Shown here one piece after another: positions 49,106 through 57,750 of a stretch of 64,000 nt of DNA; position 1 is the first letter of the stretch; every line of letters starts with the position of its first letter. Source of the stretch: Streptomyces sp. SDr-06. GTDB taxonomy: Bacteria; Actinomycetota; Actinomycetes; Streptomycetales; Streptomycetaceae. The notes beneath the pieces are model-generated. The model worked only from the letters and a program-made list of their open reading frames with translations. It had not been told where the DNA came from and ran no database searches. The DNA is taken from positions 62,001 through 126,000 of the forward strand of contig NZ_QOLA01000007.1 in NCBI RefSeq assembly GCF_003324565.1. The letters run 5' to 3'. The translations under genes were made by a program, and so were the position numbers.

Positions 49106-50116
49106 TCAGGCCGGTGCGGGAGTCGGCAGCCCGCAGGACCGCCTCGCCCTGGTCAGCTGTTCGCCGGGGTCGCCGAACACGCTCCAGGGCATGCGCGAGG
49201 CGTAGGGGCCCATGGCCGTGAGGACCTCACGTGCCTCGAATTCACGCCCGGCCATGTACAGAGCATGTGCCAGATACGCCAGGTCGAGGACCGGGGTGAA
49301 CCGGTAACTCGCCGTCTGGGGAAACCAGTTGTGATAAATGCCGAGCGTGGTCGTCGCCCATTGCGGCTGCTGCCAGGTCTGGTCCGCCAGGAGCGCGTTC
49401 GGGTCGTAGTCCTCGACGAGCGCGACCAGCGGCAGCAGCCGCAGCGCGGAGGTGGCGGGCGCCCGGTGGCTGAGGAAGGAGGCCACGTCCCAGCGGGCGC
49501 TGGCCGAACCGCCGTGCCGCGTGAAGAAGCAGGCCAGAAAGCGGTGGTGGGCCTCGCGGTGCCAGGGGTCGAGGCGCAGGACATGGGCGAACATCTGCCA
49601 CGGGCCCGGCGGCGCGGTCAGCAGTCCTCTGGGCGCGGGGTCGCGGGGGCCCTGGATCCGGGCCAGGGCGAGCTGGGCGACCCACGGGGTCGGGTCCTGG
49701 GGCAGCAGCCGGGCCGCGCGCACGCAGGCCGCCTGGGCTATCCGCAGCAGGGCGTCCGCGCGCGGGTCGCCGGCGTCGGCCGTGCGCAGGGCGCGGATCA
49801 TCGCCACGCGCGCGCCCAACAGGGCCGCCTCCGGGCCGGGTTCCTCGGCCATCCAGCGCTCCGCCAGGTCCGAGTCCGCGGCCTCCGAGGCCAGCACTAG
49901 CGAGCGGTGGGCCCGCACCTCGAAGTCCCCGCGTGCCTCTTTGAGGACGTTGTGGGCGCCCAGGTAGCGCCCCGCCCGCACGTCCGTGCAGGCGCGGGCC
50001 AGCTCGCGATCGTCGGCCGCCGGATGCCACACGTAGTGTCCCTCGAACGAGCCGGCAGCCACGATCCTCTCCCCGTCCCCGCAGACGACACCCTGCGCCC
50101 TACGAATTCCAGCCAT
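49106..50116 (-). CDS. Uncharacterised helical repeat-like protein
   Basis: A 336-aa cytoplasmic protein that I do not recognise by function. It begins with GIRRAQGVVCGDGERIVAAGSFEGHYVWHPAADD and then consists mostly of Ala/Leu/Arg-rich helices, for example AGRYLGAHNVLKEARGDFEVRAHRSLVLAS and PWVAQLALARIQ. They resemble TPR-like units but without a clear 34-residue period. A conserved-looking segment near the C-terminus reads LDLAYLAHALYMAGREFEAREVL. There is no signal peptide or membrane helix. ATG 50116 is used. It has a 415-bp non-coding region upstream. Confidence 0.7.
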   Translation of the reverse strand: MAGIRRAQGVVCGDGERIVAAGSFEGHYVWHPAADDRELARACTDVRAGRYLGAHNVLKEARGDFEVRAHRSLVLASEAADSDLAERWMAEEPGPEAALLGARVAMIRALRTADAGDPRADALLRIAQAACVRAARLLPQDPTPWVAQLALARIQGPRDPAPRGLLTAPPGPWQMFAHVLRLDPWHREAHHRFLACFFTRHGGSASARWDVASFLSHRAPATSALRLLPLVALVEDYDPNALLADQTWQQPQWATTTLGIYHNWFPQTASYRFTPVLDLAYLAHALYMAGREFEAREVLTAMGPYASRMPWSVFGDPGEQLTRARRSCGLPTPAPA

Positions 50117-50531
50117 GCGGAATTCCGCCGGAGCCCGAGCTCTTCCGCAGGTTCACCGACAGCGACCCACACCTTACTCATCCTTTAGGGCTGTCGAAAC
50201 TCGCCGCCCGGAATATCTGGTTCCGTGCCTTTTAGGGATGTGGTTCCTGTCCGTGAATCCCCGGGCTTCGGCGTGGGTTTCCGGTGGCGCATTCCCGCCG
50301 TAGTGGCGGGCGCCTATGTATTCGGCATATTCGGGGCCGAAGGTCCACGCGGCGGCCGGACACCCTGCGTGGGCCCTGTGCGGCGGCCGCGACAAAAGTC
50401 CAAGGCCGGTCGACGGATGTCCGTGGACGGTGCGCCGCGCGGTGCACAGACTGCCCAGCACGCGGTCGGCCACGCCGCCGGCGAGCGCGTCACCGCTCCC
50501 GCACGCGGGGGCCGTCACCGAAGGAGCGCCC
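50117..50531. other. 415-bp intergenic region between divergent genes
   Basis: I find no gene here with convincing codon use. It is less GC-rich than its surroundings near 50165-50240 and holds two similar elements, TCCTTTAGGG near 50173 and CCTTTTAGGG near 50230, that could be regulatory. AAGGAG at 50521-50526 is the ribosome-binding site of the following gene. Promoters for both flanking genes must lie here but I cannot place them. Confidence 0.4.
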
Positions 50532-52733
50532 GTGTCCTCCCCCACCCTCAGAGCAGTCGCCGCCGTCGGCGCCGCGGTGCTGGCACTGGCCGGGGCCGTC
50601 GCGCCGCCCGCGGCGGCCACGTCGCCCGGCGCGACGTACACCGTCAGCGTCGGATCCCCCGTGCCGTACGCGCACCCGACGGACACCCCCGCCTCGACCT
50701 ACGTCGACAAGGACGGCACGTTCTACTTCCAGCAGTCCGCCGCCCTGTACGGGGCGAAGGACCCCCGCTACTGGGACTTCTTCACCGGCACCGACATGGA
50801 CAGCGCCACGCGCTCGGGGGCGATCAGCGACGCGGTGAACCCCGCCAACCCCGACGACCGGAACAACGACACGACCTGGCGCTGCAACAACAGCCCGACC
50901 GGCCTGGAGGCGACCTACGCCGTGGGCAACGCGGGCTACTCGCAGAAGAACTACTGCGACCTGTCGGGGGTATGGGTCGACCCGGACACCGGTGACTGGT
51001 ACGGGCTGGTGCACAACGAGTTCACCCCGGCGCCCTTCGGCGACGGCATCCACTTCGACGCGATCGACTACGCGGTGTCCCGGGACCAGGGCCGTACCTG
51101 GACCATCAAGGACCACGCGATCACCTCGCCGTACAGCACGAAGCGCGGCGACACCGCGCAGTTCCCCCACGAGACGTACTCCTACGGCGACGGCGACCAG
51201 CGGCTGTTCGTCGACACCGCCTCGGGCTACTTCTACGTGTACTACGGCTCGCGGATCGTCGCGAAGGGCGGCAACTGGCAGGACAGCCTCGCTCATGTGG
51301 CACGGGCGCCGATCTCCTCGAAGATGGCCCGGGGCTCCTGGCAGAAGTGGTACGACGGCCACTGGTCGCAGCCGGGCGTGGGCGGCCTGGAGAGCAACAT
51401 GGTGCCGGTCGACGCCTCCAGCTCCACCGGGTACACGCCGGTCGCGGGCGACTACGACCCGGCCAACGCGGGCACCGTGAGCCAGCAGATCGCGGCCGGT
51501 CAACTGCCCACGAAATCCCCCCTGTTCGTCATGAACATCACCTACAACGCCTACCTCGGGCTGTACATCGGAGAGCCCGAGGCGGTGAACGGGACGGCGC
51601 CGCAGCGCTTCTACGCCACCGACGACCTCGCCAGCCAGAAGTGGCGCCTCATCGGCGACACCGGCGGCTACACCAACAACTCCTGGTACCGCTGGTTCCT
51701 CGACGGCGCCAACCGCACCAACTCCACCATCGTGGGCAAGACCTTCCGCTCGTACTGCTCCATCGACTGCCAGGGCGGCGCCTCCGGCGAGTACGTGGAC
51801 GTCACGGTGGGCTCCTCCGCTCCGGCCGCGCCCCCCGTCGACGTCACCAAGTCCTACCGGATCGCCAGCGCGCAGGGCCGGGTGCTGGCGCAGGTCGCCG
51901 GAGGATCGTCGACGACCTCGGGCGCGGCGACCGGATCCGCCCTGGAATCCTGGGTGTTCACCGGCAACGGCGACGGCTCCTACCGCATCGCCAACGCCTC
52001 CACCGGCCAGCTCCTGGGTGTGCCCGCGACCTCCAGGGCGGGCCGCGCCTGGGGCGCGAAGCCGACGCTGAGCGCCGTTGGTGCCGGCGGGGCCACGGTC
52101 GGCCAGCAGTGGTTCGTCGTGCCGGTGGCCGCCACCGGATCCTTCCGTCTGGTCAACCGCTACAGCGGCCTGGTAATCGGCCTGTCCGCGCGGTCCGACC
52201 GGTTCGCCGAGACCACCCCGACCCGCACCTGGACGGACACCACCGGCAGCACGGTCGGCGGATCCCGCAGCGCAGCCGAGCAGACCCTGACCCTCACCCC
52301 CACCGGCTCCGCGAGCGGCGGCTCCCTCGACGGCACCCACACGCTGGTGGCCTCGGGCCAGGCCTTCGACGATCCCGGCCACTCGACGGCCCAGGGCACC
52401 CAGCTCATCACCTGGAGCCCCAACGGGGGCGGCAACCAGAACTGGGTCTTCACCCGCCAGCCCGACGGCGCCTACCAGATCGTGAACGGCGAGTCGAAGC
52501 TGTGCGTCGACGTCAGCGACGGCTCCACCGCGGCCGGGGCCAAGGTGATCCAGTGGGCCTGCACCGGCGGCGCCAACCAGCGCTGGACGGTCACCGCCCT
52601 GCCCCAGGGCGGCTACACGATCGCGTCCCGGGCCGGCGGGCTGCTGCTCACGGCGGCCTCCGCGGCCGACGGAGCGCTCGTCACCGAGCAGCCCGACACC
52701 GGCTCCGCGCTCCAGCACTGGGCCATCGGCTGA
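50532..52733 (+). CDS. Secreted beta-propeller-like protein with C-terminal ricin-type lectin domains
   Basis: A 733-aa secreted protein. Residues 1-32 form a Sec signal (LRAVAAVGAAVLALAGAVAPPAAATS). Residues about 35-430 are an unassigned domain with DPRYWDFFTGTDMDSATRSG, YCDLSGVWVDPDTGDWYGLVHNEF and RLFVDTASGYFYVYYGSR, in the style of five-bladed propeller glycosidases or their relatives. Residues about 445-733 hold ricin/CBM13-like repeats (QLITWSPNGGGNQNWVF, KLCVDVSDGSTAAGAKVIQW, QRWTVTALPQGGY), likely to bind polysaccharide. GTG 50532 has AAGGAG 5 bp ahead. It is probably a carbohydrate-active or carbohydrate-binding protein of unknown specificity. Confidence 0.82.
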   Translation: MSSPTLRAVAAVGAAVLALAGAVAPPAAATSPGATYTVSVGSPVPYAHPTDTPASTYVDKDGTFYFQQSAALYGAKDPRYWDFFTGTDMDSATRSGAISDAVNPANPDDRNNDTTWRCNNSPTGLEATYAVGNAGYSQKNYCDLSGVWVDPDTGDWYGLVHNEFTPAPFGDGIHFDAIDYAVSRDQGRTWTIKDHAITSPYSTKRGDTAQFPHETYSYGDGDQRLFVDTASGYFYVYYGSRIVAKGGNWQDSLAHVARAPISSKMARGSWQKWYDGHWSQPGVGGLESNMVPVDASSSTGYTPVAGDYDPANAGTVSQQIAAGQLPTKSPLFVMNITYNAYLGLYIGEPEAVNGTAPQRFYATDDLASQKWRLIGDTGGYTNNSWYRWFLDGANRTNSTIVGKTFRSYCSIDCQGGASGEYVDVTVGSSAPAAPPVDVTKSYRIASAQGRVLAQVAGGSSTTSGAATGSALESWVFTGNGDGSYRIANASTGQLLGVPATSRAGRAWGAKPTLSAVGAGGATVGQQWFVVPVAATGSFRLVNRYSGLVIGLSARSDRFAETTPTRTWTDTTGSTVGGSRSAAEQTLTLTPTGSASGGSLDGTHTLVASGQAFDDPGHSTAQGTQLITWSPNGGGNQNWVFTRQPDGAYQIVNGESKLCVDVSDGSTAAGAKVIQWACTGGANQRWTVTALPQGGYTIASRAGGLLLTAASAADGALVTEQPDTGSALQHWAIG

Positions 52734-52745
52734 AGGAGGCCGGAG

Positions 52746-52778
52746 CCGGTCGTCACCCCAGCGGGGTGCGGCGACCGG
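52746..52778 (+). terminator. Interrupted hairpin after the ricin-domain gene
   Basis: CCGGTCG (52746-52752) pairs with CGACCGG (52772-52778), and CACCCC (52754-52759) with GGGGTG (52763-52768), around a 3-nt loop. It lies 13 bp after the stop codon. Confidence 0.65.
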
Positions 52779-52812
52779 CCCCGGCCCCGCCGGGCAGGGG
52801 GAGGACACCACG

Positions 52813-52842
52813 TGAATGATCAAAATCGAGGGGGGTTAGCAT
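52813..52842 (+). promoter_or_regulatory. gap: Putative promoter of gap
   Basis: A -10-like TAGCAT (52837-52842) lies about 32 bp before the GTG start. The best -35 candidate, TGAATG at 52813-52818, is poor. The A/T-rich stretch between the terminator and gap is unusual for this window. Confidence 0.35.
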
Positions 52843-52873
52843 ATGAGCGCCGCCTAGCTCGAAAGATGAACCT

Positions 52874-54319
52874 GTGACTGTCAATGACGACTCGTTCACC
52901 AACTGGAAGAACCGCGAGGAGATCGCGGAGTCGATGATCCCCCTCATCGGGAAGCTGCACCGCGAGCGGGACGTCACGGTCCTGCTGCACAGCCGCTCCT
53001 TGGTGAACAAGTCGGTGGTCAGCCTTCTGAAGACCCACCGATTCGCCCGCCAGATAGCCGGCGAGGAGCTCTCGGTCACCGAGACGCTGCCCTTCCTTCA
53101 GGCTCTGACCACCCTCGATCTCGGCCCCTCCCAGATCGACATCGGCATGCTCGCCGCGACGTACAAGGCGGACGACCGCGGCCTGTCGGTGGAGGAGTTC
53201 ACCGCCGGCGCCGTCGTCGGCGCCACCGGGGCGAACAAGATCGAGCGCCGTGAGGGCCGCGACGTCGTCCTGTACGGCTTCGGCCGCATCGGCCGGCTCG
53301 TCGCCCGCCTCCTCATCGAGAAGGCCGGCTCCGGCAACGGCCTGCGTCTTCGCGCCATCGTCGTGCGCGGCGGCGGCGAGGCCGACCTCGTCAAGCGCGC
53401 CTCGCTGCTGCGGCGCGACTCCATCCACGGCCAGTTCCAGGGCACCATCACGGTGGACGAGGCGACGAGCACGATCGTCGCCAACGGCAACACCATCAAG
53501 GTGATCTACGCGAACGACCCGTCCGAGGTCGACTACACGGCGTACGGCATCAAGGACGCCATCCTCATCGACAACACCGGCAAGTGGCGCGACCGCGAGG
53601 GGCTGTCGAAGCACCTGCGCCCCGGCATCGACAAGGTCGTCCTGACCGCTCCGGGCAAGGGCGACGTCCCCAACATCGTCCACGGCGTCAACCACGACAC
53701 CATCAAGCCGGACGAGCAGATCCTGTCCTGCGCCTCGTGCACCACCAACGCGATCGTCCCGCCGCTGAAGGCCATGGACGACGAGTACGGGGTGCTGCGC
53801 GGTCACGTGGAGACCGTCCACTCGTTCACCAACGACCAGAACCTGCTGGACAACTACCACAAGGCCGACCGCCGCGGCCGCTCCGCGCCGCTGAACATGG
53901 TCATCACCGAGACCGGTGCCGCCTCCGCCGTCGCCAAGGCGCTGCCGGACCTCAAGGCCCCGATCACCGGCAGCTCGATCCGTGTTCCGGTCCCGGACGT
54001 CTCGATCGCCATCCTCAGCCTGCGCCTGGGCCGCGAGACCACCCGCGAGGAGGTCCTCGACTACCTCCGCGACGTCTCGCTGCACTCGCCGCTCAAGCGC
54101 CAGATCGACTTCACCACCGCGCCCGACGCCGTCTCGATGGACTTCGTCGGCTCGCGCCACTCCTCGATCGTCGACGCCGGCGCGACGAAGGTCGACGGCG
54201 ACAACGCGATCCTCTACCTCTGGTACGACAACGAGTTCGGCTACTCCTGCCAGGTCATCCGCGTCGTCCAGCACGTGTCCGGGGTCGAGTACCCCACGTA
54301 CCCGGTGCCGGTGCTCTGA
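52874..54319 (+). CDS. gap: Glyceraldehyde-3-phosphate dehydrogenase, long form
   Basis: A 481-aa GAPDH that converts glyceraldehyde 3-phosphate to 1,3-bisphosphoglycerate. The catalytic Cys lies in SCASCTTNAIVPP, the cofactor motif is LYGFGRIGRLVARLL, and the C-terminal WYDNEFGYSCQVIRV is diagnostic. The cofactor motif begins only near residue 132, so there is an N-terminal extension of about 125 residues, largely helical (EEIAESMIPLIGKLHRERDV, LHSRSLVNKSVVSLLKTHRFAR), as in the long actinobacterial GAPDH isoform related to corynebacterial GapX/GapB. That form may serve gluconeogenesis. GTG 52874 is used; only a weak purine stretch (GAAAGATGAA) precedes it. Monocistronic, with terminators on both sides. 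Confidence 0.94.
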   Translation: MTVNDDSFTNWKNREEIAESMIPLIGKLHRERDVTVLLHSRSLVNKSVVSLLKTHRFARQIAGEELSVTETLPFLQALTTLDLGPSQIDIGMLAATYKADDRGLSVEEFTAGAVVGATGANKIERREGRDVVLYGFGRIGRLVARLLIEKAGSGNGLRLRAIVVRGGGEADLVKRASLLRRDSIHGQFQGTITVDEATSTIVANGNTIKVIYANDPSEVDYTAYGIKDAILIDNTGKWRDREGLSKHLRPGIDKVVLTAPGKGDVPNIVHGVNHDTIKPDEQILSCASCTTNAIVPPLKAMDDEYGVLRGHVETVHSFTNDQNLLDNYHKADRRGRSAPLNMVITETGAASAVAKALPDLKAPITGSSIRVPVPDVSIAILSLRLGRETTREEVLDYLRDVSLHSPLKRQIDFTTAPDAVSMDFVGSRHSSIVDAGATKVDGDNAILYLWYDNEFGYSCQVIRVVQHVSGVEYPTYPVPVL

Positions 54320-54340
54320 CCAGGCCGACCCACTGACCTG

Positions 54341-54376
54341 GAGGGCGACCGGATGTGAGGGCATCCGGTCGCCCTC
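54341..54376 (+). terminator. Hairpin after gap
   Basis: GAGGGCGACCGGATG (54341-54355) and CATCCGGTCGCCCTC (54362-54376) form a perfect 15-bp stem with a 6-nt loop, 21 bp after the gap stop codon. The following 200 bp up to the small minus-strand gene show nothing I can interpret. Confidence 0.8.
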
Positions 54377-54579
54377 CGGCCGTCCCGGGGCCCGGCCCGC
54401 GCGGCGGGCTTCATGCCCCGATGAATCCCGGCAACCCGGCCGCGAGGCCTTGATGGTCCTCGCCCTCCTGTGAGGCTGGGGCCGGGGCGGTGGCACAGGC
54501 GTACGGCCCGGCGCAGGGCGTGCGGGGGCCGGGGCCGGACTCCGACGGTCCCGGGCTGACGGGTCGTCAGGCGGCCCCG

Positions 54580-54735
54580 TTACCAGTAGTGCCGCCGTCC
54601 GCCCACGGCGTGCCCGACCGACCCCAGGAGCCACAGGATGGCGCCGATGACCAGCAGGATGATGCCGATGGTCCACAGGATGGAAATACCGGCCACGTAG
54701 CCGACGACGAGCAGGATGATTCCGAGGACGATCAT
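54580..54735 (-). CDS. Small two-helix membrane protein (DUF6131-like)
   Basis: A 51-aa protein read on the minus strand from ATG 54735 to TAA 54580. It is MIVLGIILLVVGYVAGI, SILWTIGIILLVIGAI, then LWLLGSVGHAVGGRRHYW. Two hydrophobic helices and the C-terminal GGRRHYW match a small protein family common in Streptomyces that I recall as DUF6131. GGAGGA lies 4 bp before the ATG. The TAA stop is unusual in this GC-rich window. The function is unknown; such proteins are often linked with envelope or stress responses. Confidence 0.85.
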   Translation of the reverse strand: MIVLGIILLVVGYVAGISILWTIGIILLVIGAILWLLGSVGHAVGGRRHYW

Positions 54736-54827
54736 GATGTCCTCCGATCTCGCGAAGGGTCCAGCTCCTGGTTCAAGAGTAGATCCGTGTTCCTCCCGGT
54801 GGACCGCCGAGCCCGGCCGGGTCCCCG

Positions 54828-55223
54828 TCAGGCGCTGGTCGTCAACCTGAGCTGGACGTCGACTTCCTGGTCGCCGGCGACGCGGCCCGCGGTCTCGACG
54901 GCGAAGGCCTCCGCCAGGGCCCGGCGCAGCCGGTCCACCGCGACCGGCCCGCCCTGCAGCTCGGCCGTGACGGGCCCGGCCAGCAGCACCCCGGGCACCT
55001 GGTCCGGGGCGTGGTCGGCGACGAAGCTACCGGTCCAGGCGTCGGGCCGCGGCCCTCCGCGCCGGCCGGGCACGGCGTCGGCGCGGTCGGAGGCGAAGCA
55101 CGTGGCCAGCACCCCGAAGACCGCGTCCGCGTCGGCCGCGGAGCACTCGCCGAGCATGACCTGCACCAGATCCGGGGAGTCGGCGCCGCTGCCCGGGGTG
55201 GCGGAGGGGGAGGAGTCGTTCAC
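54828..55223 (-). CDS. Uncharacterised small protein
   Basis: A 131-aa soluble protein that I do not recognise. It opens with a Ser/Pro/Asp-rich segment, followed by VQVMLGECSAADADAVFGVLATCF. The C-terminal half alternates strands and helices (DQVPGVLLAGPVTAELQGGP, DRLRRALAEAFAVE, QEVDVQLRLTTSA). GTG 55223 has GGAG at a normal distance and gives a natural-looking N-terminus (NDSSPS). There are two Cys residues and no signal peptide. It lies 92 bp upstream of the DUF6131-like gene on the same strand. Confidence 0.6.
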   Translation of the reverse strand: MNDSSPSATPGSGADSPDLVQVMLGECSAADADAVFGVLATCFASDRADAVPGRRGGPRPDAWTGSFVADHAPDQVPGVLLAGPVTAELQGGPVAVDRLRRALAEAFAVETAGRVAGDQEVDVQLRLTTSA

Positions 55224-55485
55224 GGTGTTCTCCGTACGTCGGTGGGAAGGGCTCTGCCCGGAAGGGCGCGCGCCCGCCTGGTCGGCTCGGCGGTAGGCAG
55301 CACCGCCGACGAAGCCGCCCGGGCGCGCGGCCGATGGCTTCCCCCAGGTACCCGCCATCGGAGCGGACACGCAACCAGGGACCGCCCGATGGAGGACAGG
55401 AACGTCCGGCCTCGGCCCGGAAGGTTTCGGGTGCCGGGGGCAGGCAACCCGGCCCCGCAGGCACGTCATCCCGCAAGGAGTCGTC

Positions 55486-55692
55486 GTGGTCTTCGTAGCC
55501 GTTCTGCTGCCCAACCTGATGCTGGTGGCCGTGCTCGCCCTCGGCCGGTACGAGGAGTTCATGCTGGGCCGCGGCGATCCGGCCGCGGAACCGGGCGAGC
55601 GCCATCTGACGGCCGTACCGGATCTGCCGTCCGGCGAGGCCGCGCGGACCCCGCGCAAGAGGCCCGCCGTCCGGCGCCGGCACGCCGCGTGA
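55486..55692 (+). CDS. Small protein with N-terminal membrane helix
   Basis: A 68-aa protein. Residues 1-20 (VFVAVLLPNLMLVAVLALG) form one membrane helix, followed by RYEEFMLG and a charged cytoplasmic tail rich in Pro, Arg and Ala. GTG 55486 has AAGGAG 5 bp ahead. Similar short proteins occur in Streptomyces without assigned function. It is followed on the same strand, 101 bp later, by the HAD phosphatase gene. Confidence 0.65.
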   Translation: MVFVAVLLPNLMLVAVLALGRYEEFMLGRGDPAAEPGERHLTAVPDLPSGEAARTPRKRPAVRRRHAA

Positions 55693-55793
55693 CCGGTCGG
55701 CGCGGGCCCGCGAGATGTCGTGAGCACCGGATGGCGGCATGATCGGCAGAGGGCGGCAGGCCCCTGGCACGGCGGAACGAGAGGCGTGGACCC

Positions 55794-56462
55794 ATGGCAC
55801 GTGCGGCACTGTTCGACGTCGACGGCACACTCGTCGACACCAACCACCTGCATGTGGTCACGTGGTGGGAGGCCCTGCGCCAGGCGGGGCACGACGTGGC
55901 GATGCACGACATCCACCGCGCCATCGGGCTCGGCTCCGAGGATCTGCTGGCGCACCTGCTCGGCGAGGACCGCGACCCCGACCAGGACGGCGACCTCAGC
56001 GCCGCCCACACCGCCTTGTACGGGGCCTATTTCGAGCGACTGCCCGCGCTGGACGGTGCCCGCAAGCTGCTGCACGTGCTGGCCGCCCGCAACTGGCGCA
56101 TCGTGCTGGCCACTTCGGCGGGCGGACCGGAGCTCAAGGCGCTGCGTCGCGCCATCGACGCCGACGACGTCATCGCGGGCGTGGCCAGCGCGGACGACGT
56201 ACCCGCGGGCAAGCCCGCCCCCGATCCGGTCCGCCGGGCGCTGGAACTGGCCGAGGCCGAGGCCGCGGAGGCGGTGTTCGTCGGCGACACCGTCTGGGAC
56301 ATGAAGGCGGCGCGGGCGGCGGACGTACGCGCCGTCGCGCTGCTCTCCGGCGGAATCGCCCGCGCCGACCTCGAAGAGGCCGGCGCCCTGGCCGTCTACG
56401 ACGACGCCGCCGATCTGCTCTCCCGCCTGGACACCAGCATCTTCGCCCAGTTGAACCGCTGA
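55794..56462 (+). CDS. HAD-superfamily hydrolase (phosphoglycolate phosphatase-like)
   Basis: A 222-aa phosphatase. Motif I is FDVDGTLVDT with nucleophile Asp8 and acid/base Asp10, motif II is LATSAGG, motif III has Lys in GKPAPDP and motif IV is FVGDTVWDMKAA. The alpha-helical cap lies between motif I and II (residues about 18-90), as in subfamily IA enzymes such as phosphoglycolate and beta-phosphoglucomutase-type phosphatases. The substrate cannot be inferred. It is monocistronic and ends ahead of a bidirectional hairpin. Confidence 0.92.
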   Translation: MARAALFDVDGTLVDTNHLHVVTWWEALRQAGHDVAMHDIHRAIGLGSEDLLAHLLGEDRDPDQDGDLSAAHTALYGAYFERLPALDGARKLLHVLAARNWRIVLATSAGGPELKALRRAIDADDVIAGVASADDVPAGKPAPDPVRRALELAEAEAAEAVFVGDTVWDMKAARAADVRAVALLSGGIARADLEEAGALAVYDDAADLLSRLDTSIFAQLNR

Positions 56463-56501
56463 CCGCCGCTGAGGGGCCTGGGCCGGGGAGAGCGAGACAC
56501 A

Positions 56502-56540
56502 GGGGGCCGCCGCCTTCGGGTGACCGGGTCGGCGGCCCCC
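56502..56540. terminator. Hairpin between convergent genes
   Basis: GGGGGCCGCCG (56502-56512) and CGGCGGCCCCC (56530-56540) form an 11-bp stem with a 17-nt loop between the HAD phosphatase gene and the small acidic protein gene. Confidence 0.65.
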
Positions 56541-56556
56541 ACGGCGCCCGCCCCGG

Positions 56557-56757
56557 TCAGTCGTGCGCCGTCTCTTCCTGTGCTTCCTCGTTCGGCGTGA
56601 GGGCGTCTCCCGCCTCGCCGTCGTGGGCGTCCTCGCGGTCGGGCTTCTTGGTGCCGCGTGTCTCCGCCTCCTCGAACTCCTTGAGCACTTCGTCGAGGGC
56701 CGTGTCGGGGTGCGCCTCGGACGGGCTGCCGGGGTCCTGCTGGTGCGGGTGGGTCAT
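56557..56757 (-). CDS. Small acidic hydrophilic protein
   Basis: A 66-aa protein, very rich in Glu, Asp and His with no hydrophobic core (LDEVLKEFEEAETRGTKKPDRED, then EEAQEETAHD). It is predicted to be disordered except for one possible helix. GGAGAG precedes ATG 56757. It follows the F420-dependent oxidoreductase gene by 39 bp on the same strand, so the two may be co-transcribed. The function is unknown; the composition resembles stress-induced small proteins, but that is a guess. Confidence 0.65.
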   Translation of the reverse strand: MTHPHQQDPGSPSEAHPDTALDEVLKEFEEAETRGTKKPDREDAHDGEAGDALTPNEEAQEETAHD

Positions 56758-56796
56758 GTCTCTCCTTCGGTCGGTGGGGCGGGGCGGCGGTCGTGT

Positions 56797-57750
56797 TCAG
56801 CCGAGGCGCGGCAGCACCTTGGTGCGGTAGAAGTCGAAGAACTCCTGCTGGTCCTTGCCGATCTGGTTGATGTAGACGGTGTCGAAGCCCGCGTCCACGT
56901 ACTCCTTGACCGCCGCCACATGGGCGTCCGGATCGGGCCCGCAGGTCACGTTCGCGCGGACGCGGTCGGGCGTGACGAGCTCGGAGGCCTGCTCGAAGTG
57001 GTTGGGCGTGGGCAGGATCTGCGCGAGCTCACCGGGCAGCTGCTCGTTGGCCCAGAGCCGGTGCGCGGTGCGCACCGCTTCCTCCTCGTCGGCGGCCCAG
57101 CAGACCTTGAGTCCGGCGAACACCGGCTTGGTTCCCCCTCCGCTGCGCCGGAACCGTTCGATGGAGGAGGCGTCGGGCGCCATGGTGATGAAGCCGTCCC
57201 CGACCCGTCCGGCGGCCTCGGCGGCCAGTGGCCCGAAGGCGGACACGTCGATGGGCACGGGCTCGTCGGGAACGGTGTAGAGGCGGGCGTTCTCCACGGT
57301 GTAGTGCTTTCCGTGGTGGCTGACCTGCTCGCCGGTGAAGAGCTGACGCATCACACGGACGGCTTCCTCCAGCATCTCCAGGCGTACGGCGGCCTCCGGC
57401 CAGGGGTCGCCCAGGATGTGTTCGTTCAGCGCCTCCCCGCTGCCGATGCCGAGCCGGAAGCGCCCGCCGAGCTGCACCGCGCTGGTGGCCGCGGCCTGGG
57501 CGACCACGGCGGGGTGCATCCGCAGCGTGGGGCAGGTCACCGCGGTCTCCACGGGGAGCGAGACGGCCTGGGACAGCGCTCCGATCACCGACCAGACGAA
57601 CGGGGACTGGCCCTGCTGGTCGTTCCACGGGTGGTAGTGGTCGGAGATCCACAGCGAGGTGAATCCGGCCTGCTCCGCCATCCTGGCCTGTTCCACCAGC
57701 TCGGCGGGGGTGTGTTCCTCGCTGGACAGGAAATAGCCGTATTCCGTCAT
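56797..57750 (-). CDS. F420-dependent LLM-class oxidoreductase (G6PDH-related, TIGR03557-like)
   Basis: A 317-aa TIM-barrel flavin/deazaflavin enzyme of the luciferase-like superfamily. The N-terminus YGYFLSSEEHTPAELVEQARMAEQAGF and SLWISDHYHPWNDQQGQSPFVW are typical of the F420-dependent glucose-6-phosphate dehydrogenase-related family. GRFRLGIGSGEALNEHI contains the conserved F420-binding region, and VTCGPDPDAHVAAVKEYVDAGFDTVYINQIG closes the barrel. Its substrate may be a sugar phosphate or a hydroxylated compound. Use of F420 supports an actinobacterial host. It is divergent from the FAD/Fe-S gene across a 282-bp region. Confidence 0.93.
   Translation of the reverse strand: MTEYGYFLSSEEHTPAELVEQARMAEQAGFTSLWISDHYHPWNDQQGQSPFVWSVIGALSQAVSLPVETAVTCPTLRMHPAVVAQAAATSAVQLGGRFRLGIGSGEALNEHILGDPWPEAAVRLEMLEEAVRVMRQLFTGEQVSHHGKHYTVENARLYTVPDEPVPIDVSAFGPLAAEAAGRVGDGFITMAPDASSIERFRRSGGGTKPVFAGLKVCWAADEEEAVRTAHRLWANEQLPGELAQILPTPNHFEQASELVTPDRVRANVTCGPDPDAHVAAVKEYVDAGFDTVYINQIGKDQQEFFDFYRTKVLPRLG

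Noticed and set aside
52843..52857. Four-codon minicistron (ATG to TAG) ahead of gap
   Set aside because: Too short to carry information beyond chance, and no attenuator-like hairpin follows it.
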